The notes under the pieces: model-generated | Seen by the model: the letters and a program-made list of their open reading frames with translations, nothing else | The model's database searches: none | Told to the model about the DNA's origin: nothing | Part shown: piece by piece, positions 50,049 through 62,520 of the stretch | Layout of the letters: every line of letters begins with the position of its first letter | Numbering within the stretch: position 1 is the first letter of the stretch | Program-made: the position numbers and the translations under genes | DNA from: Rachycentron canadum | Taxonomy: Eukaryota > Chordata > Actinopteri > Carangiformes > Rachycentridae | DNA length: 64,000 bases | Direction: 5' to 3' | Assembly: GCA_038496675.1 (NCBI GenBank) | Contig: CM076652.1 | Location: 1,219,387 to 1,283,386 of the forward strand

Positions 50049-50366
50049 GACTTTAGTGTGGTGTGGCATGGTGGTCCAGTGGTTAGCACTGTTGCCTCAC
50101 AGGAGGAAAGTTCTGGGTTTGAACCCTGGGCTTTTCCATGTGGAGTTTTGAATGATCTCCCTGTGTGGGTTCCCTCTGTGTGGTCTAGCTTGCATGTTTA
50201 CGATAATCTGTGACTCTGAAACTACCCTCAGGCGTGAGTGATTGTTCATCTCTGTATGTCTCTATCAGCCCTGCGATAGACTAGTGATCTATCCAGGTTG
50301 TACCCCGCCCTCACCCATGTCAGCTGGAATTGGCGGTATAGACGATGGATGGATGGACTTTAGTGT
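50049..50366 (+). mobile_element. tRNA-derived SINE-like retroposon with target-site duplication
   Basis: The element body is 50060-50355. It begins GTGTGGCATGGTGGTCCAGT and GGTTAGCACTGTTGCCTCAC, which resembles a pol III A box. GGGTTTGAACCC follows, resembling a B box. Later come CCCTGTGTGGGTTCC, CAGCCCTGCGATAGACTAG and TGTACCCCGCCCTCACCC, and it ends in GATGGATGGATGGA. I recognise the order as a widespread fish repeat. The 11-bp word GACTTTAGTGT is present just before (50049-50059) and just after (50356-50366), as expected for a target duplication made at insertion. The copy is moderately diverged, so the insertion is not very recent. It encodes no protein. Confidence 0.85.
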
Positions 50367-53049
50367 TTAGTTGGATATATATAATATATGTTGTTTTACC
50401 ATCTAGTGAAAATGCAACCCCCAAAGCAATCATCTCATTGTTTGGTTAGGAAGGTTGCGGCTTATATGCCAGGTCACCTGTTGATCTTTTGTCGTGCAAA
50501 TCTACATCTGCTCTCCGCCCAGTCCAAGTCCAAGAGCTTTACAAAAGCTTACATTTTATAATTACATTTACTCATTTGGCAAGTTCATTTATCCAAAGCC
50601 ACTTACAAGTGGGACAGAAGGATGGGCGCACTTCAGCACGTGGACAGGAGGAGCGTGTGCTGCTCGCCAACCCTGCGATCAGCAGACAACTGCTGCAACC
50701 GCTTATATTTTACTCATGCTAATGATGAGCAATATTTGGTCATTTTTCAGTGTTGTTTAAAAGGTAATGTTTTTTTTTTTTTTTTGTACAGCCTTAAGCA
50801 AGAGACAAAAACAATATCATCAACTGCAGCAGCTATAATCCCTAACACATGGTTTGTCCTACAAATATCCAAGTGTCTTGATTGTTTTGCACAACAGGAT
50901 GCAGGAATCCTAACTAGTGAAATCAAATTTATGTGACGAGAGAACAGAGAATAAATCTGTTATGAATCAGAAGAGATGCAGTTTGTTTGTGTGCACGGTA
51001 CAGTGCACTAATTGGTCAAAGGAGGTCACTGACAAGATCAGACTGTTGTGGACAGAGGGATTACCACAGCAGAGGTGACTGAAAAAACGAGGGAAAACAT
51101 GAAAAGTTGACCTGATGATTGAACTTTCCCGAAGCCAGGTGTCTTGCCATGTGCAACTTGGGTCATTTCACTCGCAAAAGAAACGTCTGCAAGAAAATTA
51201 GTAGATCACAGGGTTGTGCTTGTCAACAGTAAAAGGAACCATATTGCTCATAAGATGATGCTGGGAATACCAAACTCTCTAATCACCTTCATGCAGCATC
51301 AATACAGCAGCAGTGTTTTTGCATATACTTGTTTGTAAATCAAAAAAAACCCTCTACATATTGTTCTCGTGTATTTTTTATTACTACTATCTTCTGCCAC
51401 AGATTGCAGATAAATCTGGGAGAGAGCTTTATGTATTTTTCAGCAGACACAAAAGAGAAAAGCACTTTTGTTTTTCTTGATCTCTATTATCAACATGATG
51501 ATGATTACTTGCTTTCAGTTAAAATTCAAAACGACAGAAAAATGTCTTTTGGGAATAGACTAATTTGGAGAATAAAAACAGCATACGGTACATATCTTTT
51601 CAAAGGTACATACTACTCATTTTTGATGAATTATCTTTTTTTTATGACATTAATATTTGCCAGTTGCATTTAAATGGAGACAGACTGAGATAGCAAGGAA
51701 AATAAAAAAGAGCAGAAGGGAAGGAGGAGTCGGAGAGCAGCAGGGGATGAATAAGGATGATAAAGGACCAGGGTCTGGGCAAAGTTTATCCCCAGGGCTT
51801 GTACCGTAGCTCCGTTCCTGCAGTTTGAAGGACCCTTTAGGAGGTTAGGGTCAGGCAGCAGCCCAAATCGATGGGCCGAGAAGGGACTGAGAGGCTCCAT
51901 GCTAATACCTGCTCCGTGATAATACCGCCTGCTCAATCCCTGCTGGGCAATGTCATCCATCACCCTGCTGCTGCCACCAGCACAGATAGAGGAGGAGGAA
52001 GAGAGAGGCACAGTATTGTCCAGATAGATAGATAGCTGAGGATTGCTCGAGCATCTTTGCTGTACATCCCAGAGCTGATTTTAATAAAAGTGGTAATTGG
52101 CCAGCAGAAAGTCTCTGTACTTTGTGTCTCTAACCCTTCAGTTAGAGAGATAAATGCTAGGTCTTGCAAGTCTAGTGGGACAGAAAGATGTTAATCCATA
52201 TATAACATGTTACTTGCCTCAGCGTCACAGCACTTATACATCATAGTAGCTATTGATTGGCCCCTGTCCTGACAAGAGCCAAGCAAGGGCTGCTGAATGA
52301 GATATTTCATCCTCAGTGGGGGAGCCAACTGTATTAATTTTCTAACCAAAGGTCCACTGTCTGGCCAATGTTGTTTGCCCCAAGTTTAATTTAGTTTCGT
52401 GAAAGGTTTGGGCTTTTTTCTGCCTGGCAATGTCTGAGATTATACTCCATCTCCAGAGGAGACTAAATTCTTTGTTAGAGGCCTCATGGTAGAAGCACTT
52501 CACTCTGGCCTCATTCATCTTGGAGGCATTAAGCCTTTTCCAACTCTGTTAAAACCCTCAGAAAGAAGTACAAAATGTCTTCTGGTTCAGTTGTTATAAA
52601 AACATCCATACACTTCTTATTGATTTCTGTTTTATTTGTTTTAACTAGAAGCTTAGTGATGATTGTATTTATTTAATGAAGAAGACAAGGGAACTTTGAC
52701 ACTTTTGACATGAATCTGCACTGTTGACCAATTGCAAACTGAGCTGACCTTTGAAAGAAAATACAAAAGGTATCAAATCACCTGTGTGACACAACCCGTA
52801 TTCGTGTAAACACATTTCCATTGTCTTCTAGTTATAATTTTGTTGGGCCTCCTTCTGCTGCAATCTGACAATAAATCTATCATGGCAATGCCTGCTCCAT
52901 ATCCCCCGCTGAAATGCTGTGCTGCCTTTGTGTATCTTAACGGGAATTTATATTCAGACAGTACTTTGTCTAAAAAAACACAAGGGCTTGTGTTTTTTTT
53001 TGGTGTCGGCATTTTTGATGGTTTAATGCAGCACATTTAACAATATCAC
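50367..53049. other. Gene-free intronic sequence
   Basis: No gene is recognised. A T-run lies at 50769-50785 and a GATA repeat at 52022-52034. The stretch 51850-52170 is calm and non-repetitive (ATTTTAATAAAAGTGGTAATTGGCC), a possible conserved element. Confidence 0.4.
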
Positions 53050-53053
53050 ACAC

Positions 53054-53084
<31 letters not shown>

Positions 53085-53093
53085 TATATACAT
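53050..53093. repeat. (TA)n/(CATA)n microsatellite
   Basis: CACACATATATATATATATATG passes into TATATATACATATATATATAC. It is low-complexity and largely self-complementary. Confidence 0.95.
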
Positions 53094-53599
53094 CTTGTTT
53101 AAATCATGAAATTGTTTTATGGAGTAGTTTTGAGCCTGAACACGGCCTTTCATGTCGCTTCAGAGTCACTGTAGTCCCAAACATATTGTTTTTAACCCTG
53201 ACATGCCTAGCTCTGCAGTAAAACAACCATTGTTCAACGTTAACACACAGTATCACAAACAATGTGGTTGCTAGGTTGTACTGTGTTTGAAAAAACACAG
53301 CTCTCCAGTAATGAGCGAGAAGCAGCAGAAAACTGACAGCTGTGAAGGTCATCAGGAACAGCTGGATATACTGTTGATTGTTATGGTGAAAATGACAATA
53401 ATTAGATATTTAAAAAAAAAAAAAAACATAAAACGATAATTAGAGTCAGAGATGCCTGTAAAATGAGGACCGAGGGAGAGGGACAGGGAGGCAGAAACTA
53501 CAGCAGAGAGAAATTACAAAGTTAATGACATGCAGTACTATGATATAAATGCATGGGGAGAGACACAGTGAGAAAATAAGTGCTCAGAGCATCATGGGA
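53094..53599. other. Gene-free intronic sequence
   Basis: No gene is recognised. An A-run lies at 53411-53426. Confidence 0.45.
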
Positions 53600-54395
53600 A
53601 TACCCTCTGCAGTCTAGGCTTATAGTAACATCACTAAGGGATGGTTCAAGGCTCACCTAAGCCAGTCCTTTGAGGACAGTCTTAGCCCTAATCTTGAATG
53701 TAGAGAGGGTGTCTGCCTCCCAAACCAAAACTGGGACCTGGTTCCACAGGAAGGGAGCCTCATAGCTCTTCCTCCCATTCTTCTCACAGAAACTCTAACA
53801 ACCACAAGTATGTCTGCATTTTTGATAACTGTTCTGTTGGAATAATAGGGTCTTTAGTATATGATGGTGGCTGACCATTATAGACTTTGTGCATGAGGAG
53901 CAGAATTTTAAATACTATACTGAATTTTATAGGGACCCAATGCAGAGAAGCAAACACAGGAGAGTCTCTTTTTCTTGCTCCTATGAGTATTTAAGCTGCA
54001 GCATTTTGAAATAGTTGGAGACTTTCAGAGAGAAAAAGAATTACAGTAGTCCAATCTAGTGGTAACAAATGCATGGACTAGTTTTTCAGCATCCTTTTAA
54101 AGCAGAATGTTTCCACCTGCACAATTGTAATATTGTGCAGGTGCATCTGGCTTCATGGATAAATACAGCTGGGTGCTTCCTAATAAAATTGCTTAGACGA
54201 AGCATATAAAAGTGGTCTTGGTCACAGAACCCTGTGGAACTCCATGAATAACTTTTGTGTATGTGGAAGAGCCATGGTTGCCATGAACAAGCTGGAATCT
54301 GGTTGATAAAACAGTCAAGGGCAGTTCCTCTAACTCCAATTACATGTTTTTGTGTTTTATTGTATTGTATTATAATGTGTCTTTCCACACTTCAC
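53600..54395 (-). mobile_element. L2-like LINE fragment, RT to C-terminus (broken)
   Basis: This is a non-LTR retrotransposon relic on the - strand. From its 5' side (54395) it shows HVIGVRGTALDCF and the HKSYSWSSTGFCD segment, which is a frame-shifted remnant of the VPQGSVLGP motif. The residues LSNFIRKH follow. Downstream are DAEKLVHAFVTTRLDYCNS and frame-shifted pieces of the conserved L2 C-terminal region (LLLTYK-like HAQSL, then the PSY-KD equivalent). The sequence ends near 53600 with words matching the known 3' part (AAGGGATGGTTCAAGG). The YADD catalytic block and some tens of residues after it are absent, so the copy has a large internal deletion besides frameshifts. It cannot encode an active enzyme. 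Confidence 0.85.
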
Positions 54396-56470
54396 TAGCC
54401 TCTTTAGTGTGTTGAGTGTTGTTTGAGTGAGGCTGCAGCACCATCAACAAGATCATCACCCTCAGTGGGTGGGAAGTAGAGACAGCTGTCCTCAGTTGTA
54501 CCGACGCATGATGGTGGACTGCATAACAATGGATTTCTGAAAACTGATTACAATATTAGACATCTGCTGTAATGTGAATACAAATGACAATGGTCAGACC
54601 AAAACGAGTTTTGGGGAGATATTAAAATGTTAAAAATTCAAAATTCCTGAGATATATGTCAGAGAGATGAACAATTAATTTCCATGTTGAGAGAGGCCAA
54701 ATACGTCTAATGGTTCAGATGAAGTCATTCTAATGGGTGATGCAGATGTGGATACCAATAGCCTCAGTTCTTCATTTTACTAAGACAAAAAGTATGAGAA
54801 CTATGAACAGTAACTGTTTTTTTATGTTCCAGTTTAGATGTGTGAGACTAAGATTAAGTCTTTCAAATCAGTTATGAATAAGTTTAATTTTAGGGGTGAT
54901 TGATAAACTGGGGTGAAAAATGGCTTGGACTCCTCCTCCTCTGCCTGCACTTCGAGGAATGTGAAAATTAAACTGAGTAGGGGGTGCTGATTAATTTAAA
55001 CTAACATATTCCATCTTCCTGCTGCAGCTGGGTTTCAGTCAGATGAAATTGTGATCAATGTGACGATCAGTTATCAGATTATAGAGTTTAATCTGCCGTG
55101 GTTTTGTTATAGTAGTTGTGTTTCTATTAGGTTTTTATGTATAACTCTTCTGTTTACTTTTGGTTTAATGAATGTAGGTGGTCAGGGGGGCAGACACGGT
55201 TTCTAGGGGTCTTAAAGCAGGTGGTTGCTCTCAAAAGTGCAGAGAAGCGTGTAAGACACTGCCTCCTGGTCTCAGCTCCGGGTTGTCATGGTTTTGGCTT
55301 TCTAATAAACTGATTTTTAGATATGAGTGCTGCTCTGCTGTCTCTCTTGATAACAACAGGTCTACCCCAGAAAGTCAATTATCTACAAAGCCCACATCAT
55401 TTGCTGGACACCACCTGAACAGCAGGACATGACAAAACACAAAACTCATCATCATTTATGACTTTCCTTCTTCCTCCTGCCTCTGCATTTGTATGCACTC
55501 ACCTTGTGCTCATTACTCTCGTGCCTTTCCGCCCTCTAGACACCTTTATAGCATTTTCTCACTTCTTATGAGATTTACTTGACTCAGTCACCTGCCTGCA
55601 CAGTTGCTCTCCATTAACTCATTACCCATTGTGGTATATATTACAATACTTTGCTCTTAGCAAGACGTTGCTTCCAGGATTGTCTGTGTTTAACCAGGCT
55701 GCTTGCACTGAAAGGTCTTATTGCACAATTTATTCTACTGTCCACACTTGACAGCAGAATAAGTGCTGTTAAAATACAGGCATTGGTGAGAGACACACAA
55801 AGCTGAGCGGTGGAGTTGAGTTTGTGTAATAGGTTTATTTAAATTTAATGCAATAGTTATTCAAAGTATCTATTTTGGTAAGTTAGACCACAACCTCTGG
55901 GTCAGTCTCTTTACTTTGTTCCACTCAAGATAAGAGGATGCCGTGGGTGTCAGCATATTTACAGTTACTATCTCCCTGTAGAGCAGAGCTTTAACTGTTG
56001 CCTCTCTTATCAGTGGTGTCTCCCTTCGCCAAATACACTGAACATTTAAACTAACCCAATGCACCGATCTAATCGCTCTCTGTCTGGCTCGTCTCTTTCT
56101 GTCTTTCTCCCACTGTCTTTCCTCTTTTTCTCTGCAGAAACCAGGGAGAGAAAAGGTCATTTGAGGTGAGACCTGAAACCCTCGATGTTTGTTTCAAATC
56201 TTTCCCCCCTTTTATTCTACTCCCTGTGCTCTGTTACATGGCGTTAAAAGGTGTCAGTCTGAGAAGATAAATGTAGTGTGGGCTATCTGTGGAGGCCAGC
56301 AGGAAGAGAGGGAGGGGGGCTATAAAGGCAAACATTCATTCTCATTTGCTCTCAGCAGAATTACTTAGCCAGTTGACTCCCTGTATCTCCCAACTGCACC
56401 GCTCTTCACTGAGCTGCCCTTCAGCCATCTTTAAGGCCACTTTTCTCTCTCATGCTTCCTTGTCTGCCCA

Positions 56471-56471
<1 letters not shown>
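54396..56471. other. Gene-free sequence; part may be another repeat
   Basis: No gene is recognised. The stretch 54900-55320 (CTGCTGCAGCTGGGTTTCAG, GGTGGTCAGGGGGGCAGACACGG, GGGTTGTCATGGTTTTGGC) has the feel of a dispersed repeat, but I cannot name it. A strong polypyrimidine tract ends TCTGCAG at 56137. Confidence 0.4.
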
Positions 56472-56518
<47 letters not shown>

Positions 56519-57018
56519 NNNNNNNNNNNNNNNNNNNNNNNNNNNNNNNNNNNNNNNNNNNNNNNNNNNNNNNNNNNNNNNNNNNNNNNNNNNNNNNNNN
56601 NNNNNNNNNNNNNNNNNNNNNNNNNNNNNNNNNNNNNNNNNNNNNNNNNNNNNNNNNNNNNNNNNNNNNNNNNNNNNNNNNNNNNNNNNNNNNNNNNNNN
56701 NNNNNNNNNNNNNNNNNNNNNNNNNNNNNNNNNNNNNNNNNNNNNNNNNNNNNNNNNNNNNNNNNNNNNNNNNNNNNNNNNNNNNNNNNNNNNNNNNNNN
56801 NNNNNNNNNNNNNNNNNNNNNNNNNNNNNNNNNNNNNNNNNNNNNNNNNNNNNNNNNNNNNNNNNNNNNNNNNNNNNNNNNNNNNNNNNNNNNNNNNNNN
56901 NNNNNNNNNNNNNNNNNNNNNNNNNNNNNNNNNNNNNNNNNNNNNNNNNNNNNNNNNNNNNNNNNNNNNNNNNNNNNNNNNNNNNNNNNNNNNNNNNNNN
57001 NNNNNNNNNNNNNNNNNN

Positions 57019-57084
<66 letters not shown>
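56472..57084. repeat. (CA)n microsatellite interrupted by a 500-N assembly gap
   Basis: There are 47 bp of AC repeat (56472-56518), exactly 500 N (56519-57018), then 66 bp of CA repeat (57019-57084). Both edges have the same strand sense. Confidence 0.97.
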
Positions 57085-57087
<3 letters not shown>

Positions 57088-57336
57088 GCCTACACATTCA
57101 CATACATATAAGCAGAAACTGACTTCCCCCATTACCAACCTGAACCTTAGCCCCAAACAAAATCAGAGTACTGTCAAATGTAATGCTGCCTTTAGGCTCG
57201 GAGGACTGCAAACACTCAGACCAGGAGGGCGATGATATGCAGAGGCATGCACCACACTAAGCCCTGACACACAGGTATGAATAAGATTCCACCAGAATAT
57301 GGAACTGTTTCCCATGATCTCCAAGCTATTAATAAA

Positions 57337-57380
<44 letters not shown>

Positions 57381-58985
57381 GCCAAAGCTGTGTGCGTCCT
57401 TAAGATTTTACAATGTGTGTGTGTGTGTGTGTGTGTGTGAACAAGTGGGTGTGTTCCTGTGCACACGTTTTAGGCAGACAGAGGATTCATTGTGATATGG
57501 TTGTGTCCCTCAAGGCGCTGGAATCTGGCACATTGTCTTTGTCGGAAACTCAAACCATTTACAACTCTCAACTTGTTTTGATCCTTTCAGAAAATTCCAT
57601 TTCCTGCGGTCGTTTGGGGAGTGACTGTAGAGAAGCCTCTGGAAGGAAAAGCCTCATTATGGCTTCACTGTGAGTTGGAAGACTTGACTTGAAGGTCAGT
57701 GCTAGTCTCACCACTGTAGTTTCCCTGTGTGAGAATGAATTGTGGGTAAAAAGGTGACCGATAGGAAGGAAAAAAACATTTTTGGTTTCTTGGGTTCTTG
57801 GTTTGGGATGGTCAATTGCAACCTGTTGACAGGGACACAACTTTAGACTTCCCCCTGCCAGGACTTCGTTATTAAATAATATATTTTTTAGTCTGGTTGC
57901 TATTTTTTTTCTCACAGAAATCCAAATGCCAGTTGTGTAAAAGAATGAAGAATAAACCACCTGTTTTGCTGTTTTTCCTTATTCTTCCATGTGCAGCTCT
58001 TTTCCAATTCTTTTCTAATCCCTGGCCTCGCCCTGCTGGTCAGTCCAGCCTCAGTTTTCCACAGCCAGGCGTGCAGAGTTGGTCCTACCCAAAAATCACT
58101 CACATCACCTACAGGGATGAGGCTGAAAGCGCTGCCTCATTATGCATCTGTATATTTCTGTGAAAGCCTTTATTTGTCAGCAATCGTTCACTTCAACTGT
58201 GTTCATCAGTGCGCGTGTTCCTCCACATCCATGTCCATTATGTGTGTTTTTGAACGTGATGTAATGTCTGTGGGAGCCACCCCAACACAACTCCAGAAAT
58301 ACAACTGGGATGACCTCAACTGATGCAAATTTCATGGACAGTGTGAATCAAGAGACTGGAGCATAGTAATGAAAAGAGGAATAGTGTCTAAGAGAGAGGA
58401 ACTGAGGGAAGGAGAAGAGCCTGTAGCTACACATATTACACATATATTTGCCTCCTTTTGCATCTGAATTGGACAGTGTGCTCCAATACTAGGTGAGGTC
58501 CCGAAAGAATTGCTTTTTCATATTCAGAACAACTTGTTGTAGAAAATCCCCACAACATATATCAAAATAGATTATTCAAAAGAGTAAAAAAATGCAGTTA
58601 GCTCCAATCACTGCACACACCACACAGAGTATATGAGCATCTGAATAATCATTGTTCTGGGACCACAGAACAGAAATAATGCATCAGTTTCTCCAGCTCT
58701 GGAGCATGTTCAAAATCACGCTTACTGGAAATTCTCATTAAATTATGAAAAGTCATGAAGTATCACAGTTTTAGTTCTATCTATCTTTAGAGCTTATGAA
58801 GAGGCCCCATGAGTGATCTGTATCTCTCTTGTGGAGAACTGCAGATCACTTTTTCTTTAACAAAAAACACTAGTATGGTGAGGGGATTGACTGCGCATGT
58901 TTCATATCAGTAAACACATGGGTCACTTGTCGTTGTCCAGCTTATTTCTGTGCAATGCACAAATGAGCATCACAATCACACATCA

Positions 58986-58987
<2 letters not shown>
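57085..58987. other. Gene-free sequence with two (TG)n tracts
   Basis: TG tracts lie at 57341-57370 and 57415-57439. The rest has no gene that I recognise. An open frame on the + strand at 57991-58320 has no domain, splice context or family resemblance. Confidence 0.45.
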
Positions 58988-59041
<54 letters not shown>

Positions 59042-59068
59042 TGCGCTGATTTGCAGCCGAAAGAAAAT

Positions 59069-59101
<33 letters not shown>
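58988..59101. repeat. (TG)n and (GA)n microsatellites
   Basis: The pure TG tract 58988-59034 is 47 bp long. After TATGTGTGTGCGC and a short unique spacer, a GA-rich tract runs from 59069 to 59101. Confidence 0.97.
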
Positions 59102-61015
59102 CATGGAGAAAAGAGAGAGGTTATTTGTGTGTGACAGAGGGTAGCCTGTATCTGTAGCGTGTGACACTGTGCTCTCTCTGCTGTAGCCAGGCCACAGTTT
59201 AGGGACATGTGCCAAGGGACAGAATAGCTTGTCTGTTTCCTGCCTCTTACTGAACTCTGATTGACAGCAGGGCTTCTTTGTGTGTGTGTGTTTGTGTGCG
59301 TGTGTGTGTGTGTCAAAGTGACAGACTGACAGAGACACGCCTGCACACATCGCATGAAGGAGAATGTAAAGAAGTTGCCATCTCCCCAGAGAAATGACTT
59401 CTCTTCTGTCAAATTGTCACTTATTTAGCAGCGTGTTTATCCAGTCTCTCTGTACACAACATCACTTCACATACACAGGAACACATTGAAACATGAACAC
59501 ATCCTCAGAATTCACACAAATGTTCACAGACCAGTCAATCTCTGTTTAAATAAACAATTTCTCCACAGAACATACTACGGTTTATTTATTTAGAGTGTCA
59601 AATGGCACATGTGAACACACATGTACATACATGCACAAACACACATCCTGGTCTCAGCTGTCATGTTACTGGAGTGTCAGGTTGTGAAGAGCAGAAGTAG
59701 CCACATCACCTCTGACCTCTCTGCGGTCCCTCGAGGTCAGGAGGACCTGCGGACACACAACATGTGTATCTGAGATTTCAGCATTCAGGCGGTGGAAGGC
59801 AGAGATCGATGCAGGAGTGTATTTGTGGAGGTCAGAGCATCTGCGGAGGAGATAAAGAGCAGATGAAGATTTAAAAAACAGTTGTTTGTATACAGGAACA
59901 AAGTACAAGTAAAGGATGTGGTTGAAGAATAGCAGAAGTTACAATGAATAGCATGGGGGTCTGTGTAACACATCATTAGAAGTTTAAAAAAAAAAGACTG
60001 AGCAACATTTATGACTTTCATTTTAGGGTGAACATGAGAAGAAATCCAGTCACTGAAATGTATCTATTATTGATGCACTACAAGAGTCAGAGATTGAGCT
60101 ACATTGATATAGAACCACAGATTCGACCTAAATTTAGCATGAAATTGCCACCTGTGACCATCCTGCAGAACGCTGTCTAAAAATCTTTAAATTGCATCAG
60201 GGGTCTTTTTTTTTAAGTGTGCAGCAGTATCCTAAAATACACTGGTGGCACAACAGAGCCTGCTACTAATTTAAGAAAGTGACATTTGCACTGACAGTGA
60301 AATTAAAGAGAGGAGCAGTCAACACAAGGCAAAGAAATGCTAATGTTAGCATTTAACACTAATTCAAAAGCACACTGACTTAAAATTACTAATGAAGCTA
60401 AGTGCTGTTTGTAATCCAGCGTTTGAAATTCAATTTGATTCACTTTTGTTGCGCTTTTATTTTTAATTCAAGTAAAAATATTGAATCCTATTTGAAGTTG
60501 AATCAAATAAGATGGTGACATGACATGAAAACGAAATGAAAACTAGCGCAAATGTGAGTAGAGGGTTCCTTGAGATGTCAGGGAAACGATACAAATGTTG
60601 TATGTAGATGAGATACATCGCTAAAGAAATCCACCTATCTCTCACTGATATGGTTTCACAGTTTATCTTGTTTTGTGCGTTTTTACAAGACAAGACATGG
60701 ATGAGTGGTAAAACAAAATCAAAACAGAGGGTGGGGCACATATTTGGCAGAGCTATCGTCAAGGTGTGTTTTGGTTTTTTTATTAACAAGGGAGGCTGAA
60801 GCAAGAGAGAGGAGAGTGAGGAGACATGAAATATATACAACAGGAATTAAAAACATCATCGAGAGCAGCTGATGTTCCCCGACTCCCACGCTGACACCAG
60901 CAGCCCACTCAGCAGCCCTGCCTGCTCCCTGCAGCGAGGCCCCAGACACTCACCAAAGGACTAAACAGGAATCCCCCACTGCCCCACGGCAGACTGACTG
61001 ACTGCATGGTCTGCA
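59102..61015. other. Gene-free intronic sequence
   Basis: No gene is recognised. A short TG tract lies at 59278-59313. The stretch 59150-59275 is calm, non-repetitive sequence. A more GC-rich patch at 60870-60960 (CAGCAGCCCACTCAGCAGCCC) has a donor-like word on the - strand but no recognisable protein. Confidence 0.4.
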
Positions 61016-61071
61016 TCACACACACGCACACACACAAACACACACACACATACACACACACACACACACAC
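61016..61071. repeat. Interrupted (CA)n microsatellite
   Basis: CA repeats with CG, AA and TA interruptions. Confidence 0.95.
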
Positions 61072-62260
61072 CTTCAAGAACTGCAATTCACACATGCATT
61101 TGCACACAGAGTTACAGACAGTACAGAAATAGACCCAGTCTGGGGTATTACCATACACTCTATCTGCCCAAAAACACCTCATCCACTTATATCACACTGT
61201 GGCAGTGTATGGTTTTACCATATGTGATTAGTTATAAAGAGAAATGAACACTCTTTCTATCACTCCCAGTGATGTATTTGCCACTCAGTCGTGTTTAGCT
61301 CACCATTTTAACCTCCACTTTGCTTTTGTCTTATTTGTCTCGTCTGTCATCATCTTTCTTTTCCTTTCTTTTTTCTTTTGACTCCTTCCCCCTCCTCTCT
61401 GTTTTAATTTCTCTTTCACTCTCTCTCACACACTCTACATTTACATTCAATCAAACATCCATACGGTAATGCACACAACATAACCCCCGGCTGTCTCACC
61501 TCCCTAAATTTCACAATGACATTGGGTGATGCACAGAGACAGAAAGTGCAGATGAAAGGAAAGGTCAGGAGTTCCTGAGCCTCTAGTTCCTGACATTGCA
61601 TCACCTCCCACGGTAGAGCTGAAGTGCTCTGTTCCCCTCAGAGTTTAGTGAAGCACTTCACCAGGAAGGAGGGGCTTTCTTCCACCCTTTCCCCTCAACA
61701 TTTGCATGGCACTCACGATTAGGGTTTTCCCTCCCTCAAGCACAGAGAACCACATGGACTGACAAATGTTCAAACTCACATTAGAATTTAATTATAGATT
61801 ATACAAAAGGTGCCCTAACTCCTTAATAATCCCCATTACAGCTAATAACTGAGACCACCCAGGACTCTATTCATTGAGTCCTTTGGTAAAAATTTAAACT
61901 AAGATCTTAAAAATGGTACCAACTATAATCTATGTTTAATTTAATCCCAATTTAATTGATAGTTACTGTTTGCCTCAGGCTTGAAGATCTTGTTGAATTT
62001 GAATATCTGTGACTCTAATCTGAATGACACCTCTGTCAATTTTGCCCCACTTGGCACAGCATGGTAAGTCATTTCCTGCTGAAACATTTCATCCAGAGGA
62101 TGATTCAGTGGTTTTGATCAGTGCACATTTACTCAAGCATTAAAGAGATATGCTAGCAGCAATGAAACTGCTGCGTTCAGATGATAATGGATGGTGCTTA
62201 CTATAAGACTCAATGGCGTCATCAGAGGGCGCAGCAGATGAAGACAAATTTACAATATCA
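61072..62260. other. Gene-free intronic sequence
   Basis: No gene is recognised. A pyrimidine-rich stretch (TTTCTTTTCC, CTCTTTCACTCTCTC) lies at 61340-61435. Confidence 0.45.
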
Positions 62261-62520
62261 AGGATGTTCTGGGAATATTTTGGGAAACACTCTTACTTGC
62301 CTTTGGCAAATAGGACAAATTGTTGTTTTCGCACTCTGGTTTTTGAAGAAATTACACAATATAAGATGATGGTAGGCAGATTTTGTTACCTTTGGACAAA
62401 GTTTGCAGTCTTAATGCCAAGCTAAGACAGCTCTCTCCCAGCAGCTTCATATTTATGTAAAATTGTCTAACTCTCTCAATAACCTACAAAGCCTATTTCC
62501 CAAAATGTTGGACTAATCCT
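62261..62520. mobile_element. Foldback element, internally deleted copy
   Basis: The ends are inverted repeats. AGGATGTTCTGGGAATATTTTGGGAAA-type sequence on the left faces TTTCCCAAAATGTTGGACTAATCCT on the right, and the inner 11 bp (62277-62287 and 62496-62506) are exact. The right half contains GGCAGATTTTGTTACCTTTGG, GCCAAGCTAAGACAG, CAGCTTCATATTTA and GTCTAACTCTCTC. The right half of the element at 12655-13212 carries the same words in the same order. Most of the left half is missing. Non-coding and non-autonomous. Confidence 0.75.

Noticed and set aside
56138..56165. 28-base microexon candidate (strong pyrimidine tract, CTGCAG acceptor, GAG|GTGAGA donor)
   Set aside because: The length is not a multiple of three, it does not encode the expected cadherin residues, and such pairs occur by chance in 64 kb. 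It would need split reads to be revived.
57991..58323. 110-codon open frame on the + strand
   Set aside because: The start resembles a signal peptide only loosely; no domain, and the rest looks like translated non-coding sequence.
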